Source: Burkholderiaceae bacterium (lineage in GTDB: Bacteria > Pseudomonadota > Gammaproteobacteria > Burkholderiales > Burkholderiaceae_C). From it: a stretch of DNA of 37,930 nt. The stretch covers positions 1 to 37,930 of the forward strand of contig JABWBN010000013.1 in the NCBI GenBank assembly GCA_013360485.1. Reading direction: 5' to 3'. The position numbers were made by a program, and so were the translations under genes. The first letter of the stretch is position 1; the number at the start of each line of letters is the position of its first letter. Below are positions 17,887 to 24,945 of the stretch, one piece after another. The notes beneath the pieces are model-generated. The model made no database searches and was not told the DNA's origin. It saw only the letters and a program-made list of their open reading frames with translations.

Positions 17887-18780
17887 ATGAAGTCGTCCCG
17901 TCCCATCCTGGTGGCCACCGACTTTTCGCCCAGCGCCCGTCACGCGACCGACCGCGCTGCGCGCGTGGCCCACGAGAAGGGCGCGCCATTGGCTTTGCTT
18001 CATGTGATGCCTGGAGAGGCGCTGGCGAGCTTGCGCCAGTGGTTGGGCGCGTCCAATGCCCCAGAGGTACAGATCATGGCCTCGGCACGCGAGCAACTCG
18101 AACAACTGGCCACCGAGTTGCGTGCATCGCGAAATGTCGAGCCAACCCGCAACGTCACCGCAGGCCCGCCGGTAGACGAAGTCGTGCGGGAGGCCGAGCG
18201 CCTGGATGCGCGACTGATAGTCCTCGGCGCACGAGGCACCGGTTTTCTGCGCCGCCTGGTGCTGGGTACCACCGCCGAGCGTCTGCTGCGCCGTACCGTG
18301 CGGCCGCTTCTGGTGGTCCGGCAGACGCCTCACGAGCCCTACCGCCGGGTGCTGGTCGCGTTGGACTTCTCGGTGTGGTCGGCCCACTCCATCGCGCTGG
18401 CGCGTCGAGTGGCGCCGCGAGCACACCTGCTGCTGTTCAATGCGTATCAGGTGCCATTCGAAGATAAGCTGAAGTTCGCCGGAGTCGATGCCGCCACGAT
18501 CGATCAGTATCGGCGGCACGCACGCGCCGATGCCACGCAGCGCGTCCATGCCATGGCCGCCGCCAGTGGCCTGACGCCCAGCGACTGGGAGCCTTGCATC
18601 GTCGAAGGCGAGGCGTCCCTGCGCATCATCGAACACGAGCAGGAGAAGGACTGCGATCTGATCGTGCTCGGCAAGCATGGCCAGTCGGCAACCGAGGACC
18701 TGCTGCTGGGCAGCGTCACGAAACACGTTCTGGCTGAGGGCAGCACGGACGTCCTGGTGTCGACTGCGCGCGAGCCGTGA
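17887..18780 (+). CDS. Tandem universal stress protein (UspA family)
   Basis: This 297-aa protein has two Usp domains (about 4-145 and 155-295). Both halves carry the ATP-binding pattern G-x2-G-x8/9-G-[ST]: LGARGTGFLRRLVLGTTAER in the first and LGKHGQSATEDLLLGSVTKH in the second. An ATG five codons upstream is in frame, but the GCGAGGA ribosome-binding site lies inside that extension and serves the ATG at 17887. It sits between the CPA2 antiporter and the phosphate symporter, so it may sense energy or ion stress for this run of transporters. Confidence 0.9.
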   Translation: MKSSRPILVATDFSPSARHATDRAARVAHEKGAPLALLHVMPGEALASLRQWLGASNAPEVQIMASAREQLEQLATELRASRNVEPTRNVTAGPPVDEVVREAERLDARLIVLGARGTGFLRRLVLGTTAERLLRRTVRPLLVVRQTPHEPYRRVLVALDFSVWSAHSIALARRVAPRAHLLLFNAYQVPFEDKLKFAGVDAATIDQYRRHARADATQRVHAMAAASGLTPSDWEPCIVEGEASLRIIEHEQEKDCDLIVLGKHGQSATEDLLLGSVTKHVLAEGSTDVLVSTAREP

Positions 18781-18822
18781 CGCCATGACACGCAGACGGG
18801 CAGCGCAGGGCGGACGGTCTGC

Positions 18823-20415
18823 ATGATCGATCCGGGGCCCCTCGGCACCATGGCCGGCGGGCTGGGCTTGTTCCTGCTTGGCATGGGCCTCATGACCGAT
18901 GGGCTGAAGCTGGCCGCCGGCCCCGCCCTGCATCGCATCTTGACGCAAGCCACCCGGACGCGGACTCATGCGCTGGGCTCCGGACTGCTCGTTACAGCGC
19001 TGGTGCAGTCGTCGAGCGCGGTCACCGTGGCTGCGATCGGCTTCGTCAACGCGGGTCTGCTCGCACTTGGTCCGGCGCTGTGGGTCCTGTTCGGCGCCAA
19101 CGTCGGTACGACGATGACGGGCTGGATCGTGGCCATGGTGGGTCTGAAATTCAAGGTGGAGACGCTGGCGATGCCTTTGGCCGGCCTGGGTGCGCTGCTG
19201 CGGCTGACCGGCGAAGGCCGGCGCAGCGGTGCCATCGGCACGGCGATTGCTGGTTTCGGCCTGCTTTTCATCGGGATCGCCCTGCTGCAGCAGGCCTTTG
19301 CCGGGCTGGCCGGGCAGATCAGCCTGCCGCAGGGCGATGGCGCGTTGGCTGTGATGGCGCAACTGGGTATCGGCGCGCTGATGACCGTGCTGATGCAGTC
19401 ATCGAGCGCCGCCATGGCCATCACCCTGACAGCGGCGCAAGGCGGCCTGATCACCGCGCAAGGCGCCGCGGCGGTGGTCATCGGTGCCAACATCGGTACC
19501 ACGGTGACGGCGCTGCTGGCAGCCCTGGGGGCGACGCCGAACGCCCGCCGCGCAGCGATGGCGCATGTGGTGTTCAACCTGGTCACCGGTGCCGTCGCCC
19601 TCTTGTTGCTGCCCTGGCTCATCGGCGCACTGGCACTGGCCCGTGAGGCAGTTGGGCTACCCGCGGACCCAGCGGCCAAGCTGGCGCTCTTCCACACCAC
19701 CTTCAACCTGCTTGGCGTGCTGCTGATGTGGCCCCTCGCCGAGCGACTCACACTCTGGCTGCAGCAGCGCTTTCGCGCCCGTGAGGAAGACGAGGCCCAA
19801 CCGCGCTTCCTGGACGCAACCGTACTCGCCGTGCCCACGCTGGCGCTCGACGCCCTCGCGCGTGAAGTCGCCCGCACTGGCCAGGTGGCGCTGCGCATGG
19901 CTGGCGCGGCGCTCGCCGGCGCCGATGCGGCCTTGCTGAAGGCGGAGTACACAGTCCTCACCAGCCTCGATGCCGCCATCGAGCGCTTCGTCGAGCGTCT
20001 GCGCACCGCGTCGATGTCGCAGGTGGCGAGCGCCCGGCTGGCCCATCTGCTGCGGATCCAGCGTTACCAAGAGGAGGCGGCAGAACAGGCCGTGGCAGCC
20101 GCTGCACTGCTGCCGCTGGCGCGCGCAGATGAGCGCACGGATGCCGCTGCACTGGCGTTCGAATCGGCATCGCAAGCACTGCTGGCGCGCTGCGATCCGA
20201 CGGCACCTGCAATCCTGGCCGCGCTGGACGCTGATCTGCAGGCAATGGAGCGCTGCTACGAGGACTACAAGGCTGAATTGCTCTCAGCCGGTGCCGACGC
20301 CCGGCTGGCACTGACCGACATGGAACGTGCCCTGCGGCGCGGCAGCGCCCTGCGACGCGCGGCTCAGCAGCTATACAAGGCACGGCGACGTGTCGTCGAA
20401 GGCGAGGCTGCGTGA
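18823..20415 (+). CDS. Na+/phosphate symporter with PhoU-like C-terminus (NptA family)
   Basis: This 530-aa protein has two inverted Na+/Pi symporter repeats. Each contains the QSSSA motif (residues 62-66 and 192-196) followed by a GANVGTT or GANIGTT motif. A cytoplasmic helical PhoU-like region covers about 340-520. Family members move inorganic phosphate with Na+ across the inner membrane and in bacteria often act in phosphate efflux or homeostasis. It is last in the plus-strand transporter run, 42 bases after the stress protein. The start lacks a strong ribosome-binding site but gives the expected N-terminus. Confidence 0.9.
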   Translation: MIDPGPLGTMAGGLGLFLLGMGLMTDGLKLAAGPALHRILTQATRTRTHALGSGLLVTALVQSSSAVTVAAIGFVNAGLLALGPALWVLFGANVGTTMTGWIVAMVGLKFKVETLAMPLAGLGALLRLTGEGRRSGAIGTAIAGFGLLFIGIALLQQAFAGLAGQISLPQGDGALAVMAQLGIGALMTVLMQSSSAAMAITLTAAQGGLITAQGAAAVVIGANIGTTVTALLAALGATPNARRAAMAHVVFNLVTGAVALLLLPWLIGALALAREAVGLPADPAAKLALFHTTFNLLGVLLMWPLAERLTLWLQQRFRAREEDEAQPRFLDATVLAVPTLALDALAREVARTGQVALRMAGAALAGADAALLKAEYTVLTSLDAAIERFVERLRTASMSQVASARLAHLLRIQRYQEEAAEQAVAAAALLPLARADERTDAAALAFESASQALLARCDPTAPAILAALDADLQAMERCYEDYKAELLSAGADARLALTDMERALRRGSALRRAAQQLYKARRRVVEGEAA

Positions 20416-20433
20416 GAACAAGGACGCGGCCGC

Positions 20434-20479
20434 CATTGCGTCCATCGTGCTGACATTCACGCTCGTCATGGACGCAATG
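20434..20479. repeat. 12-bp inverted repeat downstream of the phosphate symporter
   Basis: CATTGCGTCCAT (20434-20445) is perfectly complementary to ATGGACGCAATG (20468-20479) across a 22-base loop. It lies 18 bases after the symporter stop codon and could be its transcript 3' stem. There is no T-run. Confidence 0.4.
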
Positions 20480-20544
20480 CCTTCGCGTCTGATGGCAGTT
20501 GCGTTTCGGTGCGCGGCCTGTGGGCCGTCGGTCGCAAATCGGTT

Positions 20545-20570
20545 TGAACCGAAAGGCTGGCCACCGCAAC
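20545..20570 (+). promoter_or_regulatory. Predicted ECF sigma promoter P1 (TGAACC-N14-CGCAAC)
   Basis: TGAACC at 20545-20550 and CGCAAC at 20565-20570 are separated by exactly 14 bases. The same two hexamers with identical spacing occur upstream of three other genes of this cluster, including the ECF sigma gene. The site is 75 bases before the ATG of the 70-aa secreted peptide. Assignment to this sigma factor is inference from position and recurrence. Confidence 0.75.
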
Positions 20571-20575
20571 ACATG

Positions 20576-20610
20576 TTCGAAGGTCGGGTGCAGTCGGCCC
20601 GACCTTCGAA
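20576..20610 (+). repeat. Perfect 13-bp hairpin at the predicted 5' end of the P1 transcript
   Basis: The arms 20576-20588 and 20598-20610 pair perfectly around a 9-base loop. The hairpin starts five bases after the CGCAAC element, where a transcript from P1 should begin. It could be a 5' stabilising stem for the small secreted-peptide mRNA. It has no T-run, though it could also be the end of the symporter transcript. Confidence 0.5.
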
Positions 20611-20645
20611 TCAGCGAACCGCACAACCCACCTCGGAGCACCATC

Positions 20646-20858
20646 ATGTCACTCTCCTTCCGCAAGACCACCTGCCTCATGATTTCCACGCTGCTGCTGG
20701 CCGTGGGCATGGCCGGCGCACATGCCGCCTACTCGCCCCGGGTTACCAAGGCCGACATCAAGGCGGGCGGGGGCACCTGCGCGGGCAACCTGTGCACGAT
20801 CAACGGGACGATGTGGAACTGCAGCGGGGGCGGCTACTGCACCCGCATTTCTTCCTGA
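20646..20858 (+). CDS. Small secreted four-cysteine protein of unknown function
   Basis: This 70-aa precursor has a clear signal peptide (residues 1-27, hydrophobic core LMISTLLLAVGMAG, cleavage after AHA). The mature part of about 43 aa is Gly-rich and holds four cysteines at 45, 50, 59 and 65, spaced for two disulfides. A GGAG ribosome-binding site precedes the ATG. I do not recognise the family. It is preceded by the predicted ECF promoter P1, so it is probably made together with the repeat protein and secretion lipoprotein further on. Codon use is like its neighbours. Confidence 0.75.
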   Translation: MSLSFRKTTCLMISTLLLAVGMAGAHAAYSPRVTKADIKAGGGTCAGNLCTINGTMWNCSGGGYCTRISS

Positions 20859-20890
20859 GCACGACGATCGATCGCGAGACGATGTGTCGT

Positions 20891-20943
20891 GGGTCCCGAC
20901 TCCGGGACCCGAGCAACGGGGGCCGTCAACCGGCCCCCGTTGC
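20891..20943 (+). terminator. Double hairpin, likely terminator of the small secreted gene
   Basis: Two inverted repeats follow each other: a 7-bp stem (20891-20897 with 20904-20910) and a perfect 13-bp stem (20913-20925 with 20931-20943, TCAAC loop). They begin 32 bases after the stop codon of the 70-aa protein. There is no T-run, as is frequent for GC-rich strong stems in this kind of genome. Confidence 0.55.
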
Positions 20944-21027
20944 CATTGCGCGCACGCGGCGCCCGTCCGCTCGTGCGCATCGCAATTGCCCGGGGAGCGG
21001 CTGCGGGACAACAGGTACCCCACGCGA

Positions 21028-21066
21028 GCGACAACGCCTCGAAGCCGAGCTTCGAGGCGTTGTCGC
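21028..21066 (-). terminator. Perfect 17-bp hairpin downstream of the ompA-like gene
   Basis: The arms 21028-21044 and 21050-21066 are perfectly complementary around CCGAG. The hairpin lies 69 bases beyond the ompA-like stop on the minus strand and faces the convergent small secreted gene. It probably ends the ompA-like transcript. No T-run follows. Confidence 0.55.
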
Positions 21067-21135
21067 GATCGAAATGCTTCCAGCAGCGCGTGGCCAGTCC
21101 GCCGCGCCGCTCTCGGTCGGGCCAACCAGCGCGGG

Positions 21136-21699
21136 CTACAGGCCGCGGAACTGCACCCGGCGGTTTTCGGCGGCAGTCGGATCGAGGCCGGCGATCATGC
21201 GGCTCTTGCCGAAGCCAGCCGTGAGCAGCCGGTCCGGATCGATGCCGTGTGCAGCGCTCAAGTAGCGCTTGACCGCCTCGGCACGCCGGTGAGAGAGCTC
21301 GCGGTTGTATGCATCGCTGCCGATGACGTCGGTGTGGCCTTCAACGAGCACGGCACGCTCGGCCGGCAGCATCCTGATGCCGGCCGCCAGTGCGTCGAGT
21401 TGAGGGCGTGCAACGTCGGCGATCTCGGCCGAGCCGAAGCCAAATCGCACCTGCAACGACAGGGCCTGTGCTGGCGCTGCCGTCGGGGCCACGGGCGCCG
21501 CCGACTCCGCCGGGGTGGCTTCGCCGAGCAGATGGATGGAGCGCGTCTTGACCCGTTGCGGCGCCTTGCCGCTGAGAATCGTCGCGACGTCGACCGGGTT
21601 CAGCTCCTGCCCCTCGCGGTAGTAGGCGACCTCGTCGGCCCACGCCGGGGCGGCCAGCAGGGCGGTTGCGAGGGTCAGGGCGGACAGCTTGCAAAACAT
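21136..21699 (-). CDS. OmpA-family peptidoglycan-binding protein
   Basis: This 187-aa exported protein has a signal peptide (1-21, cleavage at AWA-D), a linker rich in Ala/Pro, and a C-terminal OmpA-like domain (about 83-187). The domain holds the VEGHTDVIGSDAYNRELSHRRAEAVKRYL-type segment, including the Asp, and a late NRRVQF Arg that together bind diaminopimelate of peptidoglycan. There is no beta-barrel, so it is a periplasmic or lipid-free anchor protein. The ATG at 21699 has an AGGAG site; the longer frame crosses the promoter. It is preceded by predicted ECF promoter P2 and ends the minus-strand cluster. Confidence 0.85.
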   Translation of the reverse strand: MFCKLSALTLATALLAAPAWADEVAYYREGQELNPVDVATILSGKAPQRVKTRSIHLLGEATPAESAAPVAPTAAPAQALSLQVRFGFGSAEIADVARPQLDALAAGIRMLPAERAVLVEGHTDVIGSDAYNRELSHRRAEAVKRYLSAAHGIDPDRLLTAGFGKSRMIAGLDPTAAENRRVQFRGL

Positions 21700-21733
21700 G
21701 GGATTCTCCTGGTTGCGGGGAACTCGCTCATGG

Positions 21734-21759
21734 GTTGCGCCCAACGCCCAGAAGGTTCA
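21734..21759 (-). promoter_or_regulatory. Predicted ECF sigma promoter P2 (TGAACC-N14-CGCAAC)
   Basis: On the minus strand TGAACC (21759-21754) and CGCAAC (21739-21734) are spaced by 14 bases, as at the three other sites. It lies 34 bases before the ompA-like ATG. The bases after CGCAAC read CCATG, as at P3. Confidence 0.75.
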
Positions 21760-21792
21760 ATCTGCAAGCGCGGCCGCGCTGCCGCATGACGA

Positions 21793-22137
21793 TCAATGGC
21801 CGGGCTGGACCTCGGGACGGTGCGGCGGCGGCTCGCCGGCCGGGCGGATGAGGCAGGTGGCGCTGTCGGTCGCGGCAATGTAGATCGGCCTGCCGTCCCG
21901 TCCTGTGGCGCTGATCTTCACCGCCTGGCGTGCACCATCTGCGGGCAGCGTGACATGGTTCTCTTCGAACAGCAGCTGGCCATGCTGCCAGCAGCGGATC
22001 TGGTAACCACCCGCGGGCCTGGCGTCGATCGACCCATCGCGAGCCGGGCTTGCCGAAACGGTGGCCAACGTCAGGGCCGGGGCCAGGACCGCCACAATGG
22101 CGACCAGCCTCCGGGCGAAGTCACTGTGCTCGAACAT
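21793..22137 (-). CDS. Small exported two-cysteine protein, unknown function
   Basis: This 114-aa protein begins with a hydrophobic signal segment (residues 10-29, likely cleaved near VSAS). The mature part has two cysteines (49 and 95) around a beta-rich sequence (YQIRCWQHGQLLFEENHVTLP) and ends in a Pro-rich tail. Its start lies inside the end of the CsgG-like lipoprotein gene (17-base overlap), with a GGAG site, so the two are translationally coupled. I do not recognise the family. By position it may be an accessory or chaperone of the secretion lipoprotein, comparable in size to CsgC/CsgE, but no homology is claimed. Confidence 0.72.
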   Translation of the reverse strand: MFEHSDFARRLVAIVAVLAPALTLATVSASPARDGSIDARPAGGYQIRCWQHGQLLFEENHVTLPADGARQAVKISATGRDGRPIYIAATDSATCLIRPAGEPPPHRPEVQPGH

Positions 22138-23719
22138 GGAGGGTCTCCTGGGCCAGCTTGCCACGGCCGGCGGCGATGAAAGCCTCACGCACCTGCGGCA
22201 GCGTGGCCGCGGCGAGCGGCTCGAAATCGGTACCGACGACACTTGCGGGCAGATCAGCGAGCACGTCGCGCTCGGTGGCAAAGCAGGAAAAGGTTTCCTG
22301 CGCACCCGGCTTGGTCATCGCTAGCTGGAAGCGCATCGCGCCCGGCAAGGCCAGCACGCTCGACGCCGCAACGCGCGGGTCCTTGGCGTAGCGGTTGGGG
22401 AAGAAGCGGATGAGCCTGGCGTGTTCATCCAGCACGTAGCAATACACAAAAGCGTCGCGGCTGGTCTTCAACCGCAGCCCGATCGGCTCACCCAGCGCGA
22501 AGCTGGTGCGTGACGGGTTCGTCGTCAGCTCGAGCACCAGCGGGGCACTCGCCGCCGCAGGTGCTGCAGGGGCCGCAAGCGCAGCCAAAGGCGCCGCCGC
22601 GGCAGCAGGCGCTGCAGTCCACCGCGCTGGAGCCGCCGGGCGCGCAATCTTTCGGTGGTCAGCGCCGAGGTAAGCGATGAAGAAGGGTTCGTCCAGCACC
22701 GCCTCGCGGCTCAGCCCCAGCGCGAAGCGGTAACTGGCGATGGCTTCATCGATGGCGGGATTGAACGTGCCGTCAATCGGACCGTCGTAGTAGCCGCGGC
22801 GGCGCAGTTGGTTCTGGAAGTAGGCGATCAGCTCGACCCGGCTGGTGGCCATCGCGTAGTACCAGTCGGAGACCTCCAGCCTGACCTCCTCGTTGCGGCT
22901 CGCATCCGCCTCGAGGCACCGCCAGTACGGCGTCTTGGTCAGCTTGCCTGCCAGCTCGATGACCGCCAGCTCGATCAGGCCGCGCAGCGCCTGCGCTCGA
23001 CCCTCCGAGCGGCTCAGGTTCATGCTGTAGCTGATGCCGAACTTGTGATAAGCGGCGTCGCCATCGAGCCCCCTGCCCTGCTTGAGGATGACCACCGAGT
23101 TGCGCGATGTGACCCCGGGCATGACGGACATGTCCTGGGTTGTCAGCACGCTCAGGTCCAGGCCGAGAACCGTGGAGGCCGCGTCGCGCGACACCCCAAG
23201 GTTGAGCAAGGGCTGAAGGCCGATCCCCACGTCCTTCTGGTTGCGTATGAGATCTTCGTCGAGCTGGGAGATGGACCCCTTGATGTCGTACTGAGGGATC
23301 ACCGCGTAGGCGCCCTGGCGCTGCGCCGAGGCCAGGAAGCCGATCGCGTTGCTCGCGTCCTTGCCAAACGCCACGAGTCGGATCGCTCGGCTGCGCCGGG
23401 TCATGTCCGACACCGCCGATATCAGCATGTCGCGCGCGCCGGCATTGACCTTCTGCGTCTGGTCCGCCAGGTCCTCGACCAGCATCGACACGTCGCGCAC
23501 GCCATAGTCGGCGAGCAAGCCGTCCATGCACCGCAGCGCTGGCGCGAAACTGGTGATCGTGCGCCGCGGGGCCTGTTGGGGCCCCTGGCGAACGGCGTCG
23601 GTGTGCTCGACGGTGCGCCGCTCGACATCCACCGTCGAGCAGCCCCCGAGCATGGCGGTCGCGGCGACCAGGGTCGCCAGCCAGTGCTTCGGGCGGTCCA
23701 TGCGGCTGCAGAGTGACAT
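22121..23719 (-). CDS. CsgG-like outer-membrane lipoprotein with PG-binding and DUF4384-like domains
   Basis: This 532-aa lipoprotein has a lipobox ending at Cys27 (MLGGC). Residues about 50-270 follow the layout of CsgG, the curli secretion pore: the VSMLVEDLADQTQKVNAG segment, a helical RDMLISAVSDM stretch, YDIKGSISQLDED, a LDLSVLTTQDM strand pair and the final ALRGLIELAVIELAGKL helix. A peptidoglycan-binding module (297-340, QNQLRRRGYYDGPIDGTF) and an Ala/Pro linker (360-393) follow. A DUF4384-like domain (395-500) holds EPIGLRLKTSRDAFVYCYVL. E. coli CsgG is only 277 aa, so this is a fusion. ATG 23719 has a GGGAG site. Likely role: an outer-membrane export channel anchored to the cell wall. 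Domain calls are by eye. Confidence 0.8.
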   Translation of the reverse strand: MSLCSRMDRPKHWLATLVAATAMLGGCSTVDVERRTVEHTDAVRQGPQQAPRRTITSFAPALRCMDGLLADYGVRDVSMLVEDLADQTQKVNAGARDMLISAVSDMTRRSRAIRLVAFGKDASNAIGFLASAQRQGAYAVIPQYDIKGSISQLDEDLIRNQKDVGIGLQPLLNLGVSRDAASTVLGLDLSVLTTQDMSVMPGVTSRNSVVILKQGRGLDGDAAYHKFGISYSMNLSRSEGRAQALRGLIELAVIELAGKLTKTPYWRCLEADASRNEEVRLEVSDWYYAMATSRVELIAYFQNQLRRRGYYDGPIDGTFNPAIDEAIASYRFALGLSREAVLDEPFFIAYLGADHRKIARPAAPARWTAAPAAAAAPLAALAAPAAPAAASAPLVLELTTNPSRTSFALGEPIGLRLKTSRDAFVYCYVLDEHARLIRFFPNRYAKDPRVAASSVLALPGAMRFQLAMTKPGAQETFSCFATERDVLADLPASVVGTDFEPLAAATLPQVREAFIAAGRGKLAQETLHVRAQ

Positions 23720-23758
23720 GGCGGTGGTGCTCCCTCGTCGATGCTGTAGGCGGCTCGA

Positions 23759-23780
23759 CGTCGCCCGATGCCGGGCGACG
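23759..23780 (-). repeat. 9-bp intercistronic hairpin
   Basis: The stem 23759-23767 with 23772-23780 (ATGC loop) lies between the 105-aa gene and the CsgG-like gene. It could modulate mRNA stability within the operon. No T-run. Confidence 0.4.
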
Positions 23781-23787
23781 CTGGCCA

Positions 23788-24105
23788 TCACGGAACCCGG
23801 TGGCAACCTCGGCCGGACACGATGTTGATGGCGTTCGGCGCAAACACAAAGACCTCGCGCGGTGCGGCAGCGGCATTGCCGCCCGTGTCGACGTTGCCGA
23901 TGTTCTGGCTGCCGCAGCGGCCGCTGTCAAGCCCCTCGTCAGTCGAACCCTGAGCGCGCTCGAGTCCCGCCAGGCGAACCTTCGTCTTGATGAGCTTGGC
24001 CCGAAACCGGGCATCGACGGCGAACTCGTCCTCCGAGGCGTACACCGCGGGAGCGTGCAAGGCGGCCATGGCCAGGACGAGGCTGTGCAGAACGGTCCAT
24101 TTCAT
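23788..24105 (-). CDS. Small exported protein with Cys-flanked C-terminal motif
   Basis: This 105-aa precursor has a signal peptide (1-23, cleavage near VYA-S) and a charged middle. The C-terminal segment is bounded by Cys64 and Cys101; it reads CGSQNIGNVDTGG, then APREVFVFAPNAINIV before the second Cys. The composition suggests a compact disulfide-closed beta element. A strong AGGAG site precedes the ATG. It lies between the repeat-protein gene and the CsgG-like gene. In curli operons CsgE and CsgF (about 130 aa, exported) occupy this role next to csgG; that analogy is inference only, since I see no sequence match. Confidence 0.75.
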   Translation of the reverse strand: MKWTVLHSLVLAMAALHAPAVYASEDEFAVDARFRAKLIKTKVRLAGLERAQGSTDEGLDSGRCGSQNIGNVDTGGNAAAAPREVFVFAPNAINIVSGRGCHRVP

Positions 24106-24120
24106 CGCGAGACTCCTGAA

Positions 24121-24183
24121 CGTCGGCGGGGGCGCCGACGGTTTGTCCGGGCCCGCTGAGGCAGCAGCGCGGGCCCACCGGAC
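24121..24183 (-). repeat. Two hairpins between the repeat-protein gene and the next gene
   Basis: One stem is 24121-24128 with 24133-24140 (8 bp, GGGG loop). The other is 24149-24156 with 24169-24176 (8 bp), extended by 24145-24148 with 24180-24183 across a 3-base bulge. They fill the gap after the repeat-protein stop. Such stems could let the fibre-type gene be expressed above the downstream secretion genes, as partial terminators or 3' protection. Confidence 0.45.
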
Positions 24184-24192
24184 TCGGGGGCA

Positions 24193-24867
24193 TCAGTTCG
24201 CCACGCCGATGCGTTGCGTCGCATTCGCGCCATAGCCTTCGACCGCGTTGTAGGCGTTACTGGCCACGATGGCGGCCTTGACCAGGCGCCCCTGGCCGCT
24301 GGCAAAGCCGATCGTCTGCGACGCACGGGCGCCATCGCCATCGCTCACCGTGTTGGTCACGTTGTTGGCAATCACCGTGCTGGCAAGGACGCGGCCGTCG
24401 CCGGAAGCGCCGCCGATCGCCTGGCTCGCCGTCGAGTAGTCCCTGGCCGTGTTGCTCGCACCCTTGACCTGAATGCTCGAGCCGTCGATCTGCCCCCGGT
24501 CCGCTGCGAGACCGATCTGCTGGAGGGCATCGCTGTGGGACCCCAACGCGTTGTTGCGCAGATCCGAGGCGACGACCATGCTGTTCTGGATCTGCCCACT
24601 ACCAGTGGCAAGACCTACGTTCTGCGTCGCCTTTGCATAGCTGCCAGACGCGCTGTTGGTCGCGGAGACGACGCGAATCGTTGAGGCGAGTATGCGACCT
24701 TCGCTCTCGACAACGCCGAGTTGCTGCAGCGCACGCGAGCCCGTATGACGGGCGGTGCTGGTGACATCAGACACATCGACGGACGTGTCACGGATCTCGC
24801 CGGCGATTGCACCGGCGGCAACGATGCCGAGGGCCACGACGATGACGGTCTTGCGGAAGGCTTGCAT
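24193..24867 (-). CDS. Exported repeat protein, candidate fibre/amyloid subunit (curlin-like logic)
   Basis: This 224-aa precursor has a signal peptide (1-22, cleavage after AIA) and then six copies (the last partial) of a 33-35-residue repeat. Each repeat has Q-x-[ILV]-G, with the Gly at 51, 85, 119, 152, 187 and 221, then G-[RQ]-[IVL] six residues later and Asn near the end. It has no Cys, few aromatics, and many Ala, Ser, Gly, Asn and Gln. This suits stacked beta-arches or a beta-solenoid and recalls curlin repeats (Gln/Asn ladders), but at 34 rather than about 22 residues. AGGAG precedes the ATG at 24867. The predicted ECF promoter P3 lies upstream and a CsgG-like secretion gene downstream. 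Fibre formation is inference. Confidence 0.82.
   Translation of the reverse strand: MQAFRKTVIVVALGIVAAGAIAGEIRDTSVDVSDVTSTARHTGSRALQQLGVVESEGRILASTIRVVSATNSASGSYAKATQNVGLATGSGQIQNSMVVASDLRNNALGSHSDALQQIGLAADRGQIDGSSIQVKGASNTARDYSTASQAIGGASGDGRVLASTVIANNVTNTVSDGDGARASQTIGFASGQGRLVKAAIVASNAYNAVEGYGANATQRIGVAN
24196..24747 (-). repeat. In-frame tandem repeats of about 102 bp (34 codons)
   Basis: Residues 41-224 of the exported repeat protein are built of units of 34, 34, 33, 35 and 34 residues plus a partial sixth. The protein pattern is conserved but the DNA has diverged, so the array is old rather than a recent slippage product. Confidence 0.8.
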
Positions 24868-24945
24868 GATGGATCTCCTGGGAACTGGGGGGGTGAAGTT
24901 GCGGGACTGTTGGCATGGCCGGTTCGTCCGCCATCCGATGCATGG

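Noticed and set aside
17869-19362. 497-codon minus-strand frame opposite the stress protein and phosphate symporter
   Set aside because: Gln/His/Arg-rich shadow; the plus-strand genes have clear motifs.
22655-23716. Plus-strand frame opposite the CsgG-like lipoprotein
   Set aside because: Antisense shadow, with no ribosome-binding site or family features.
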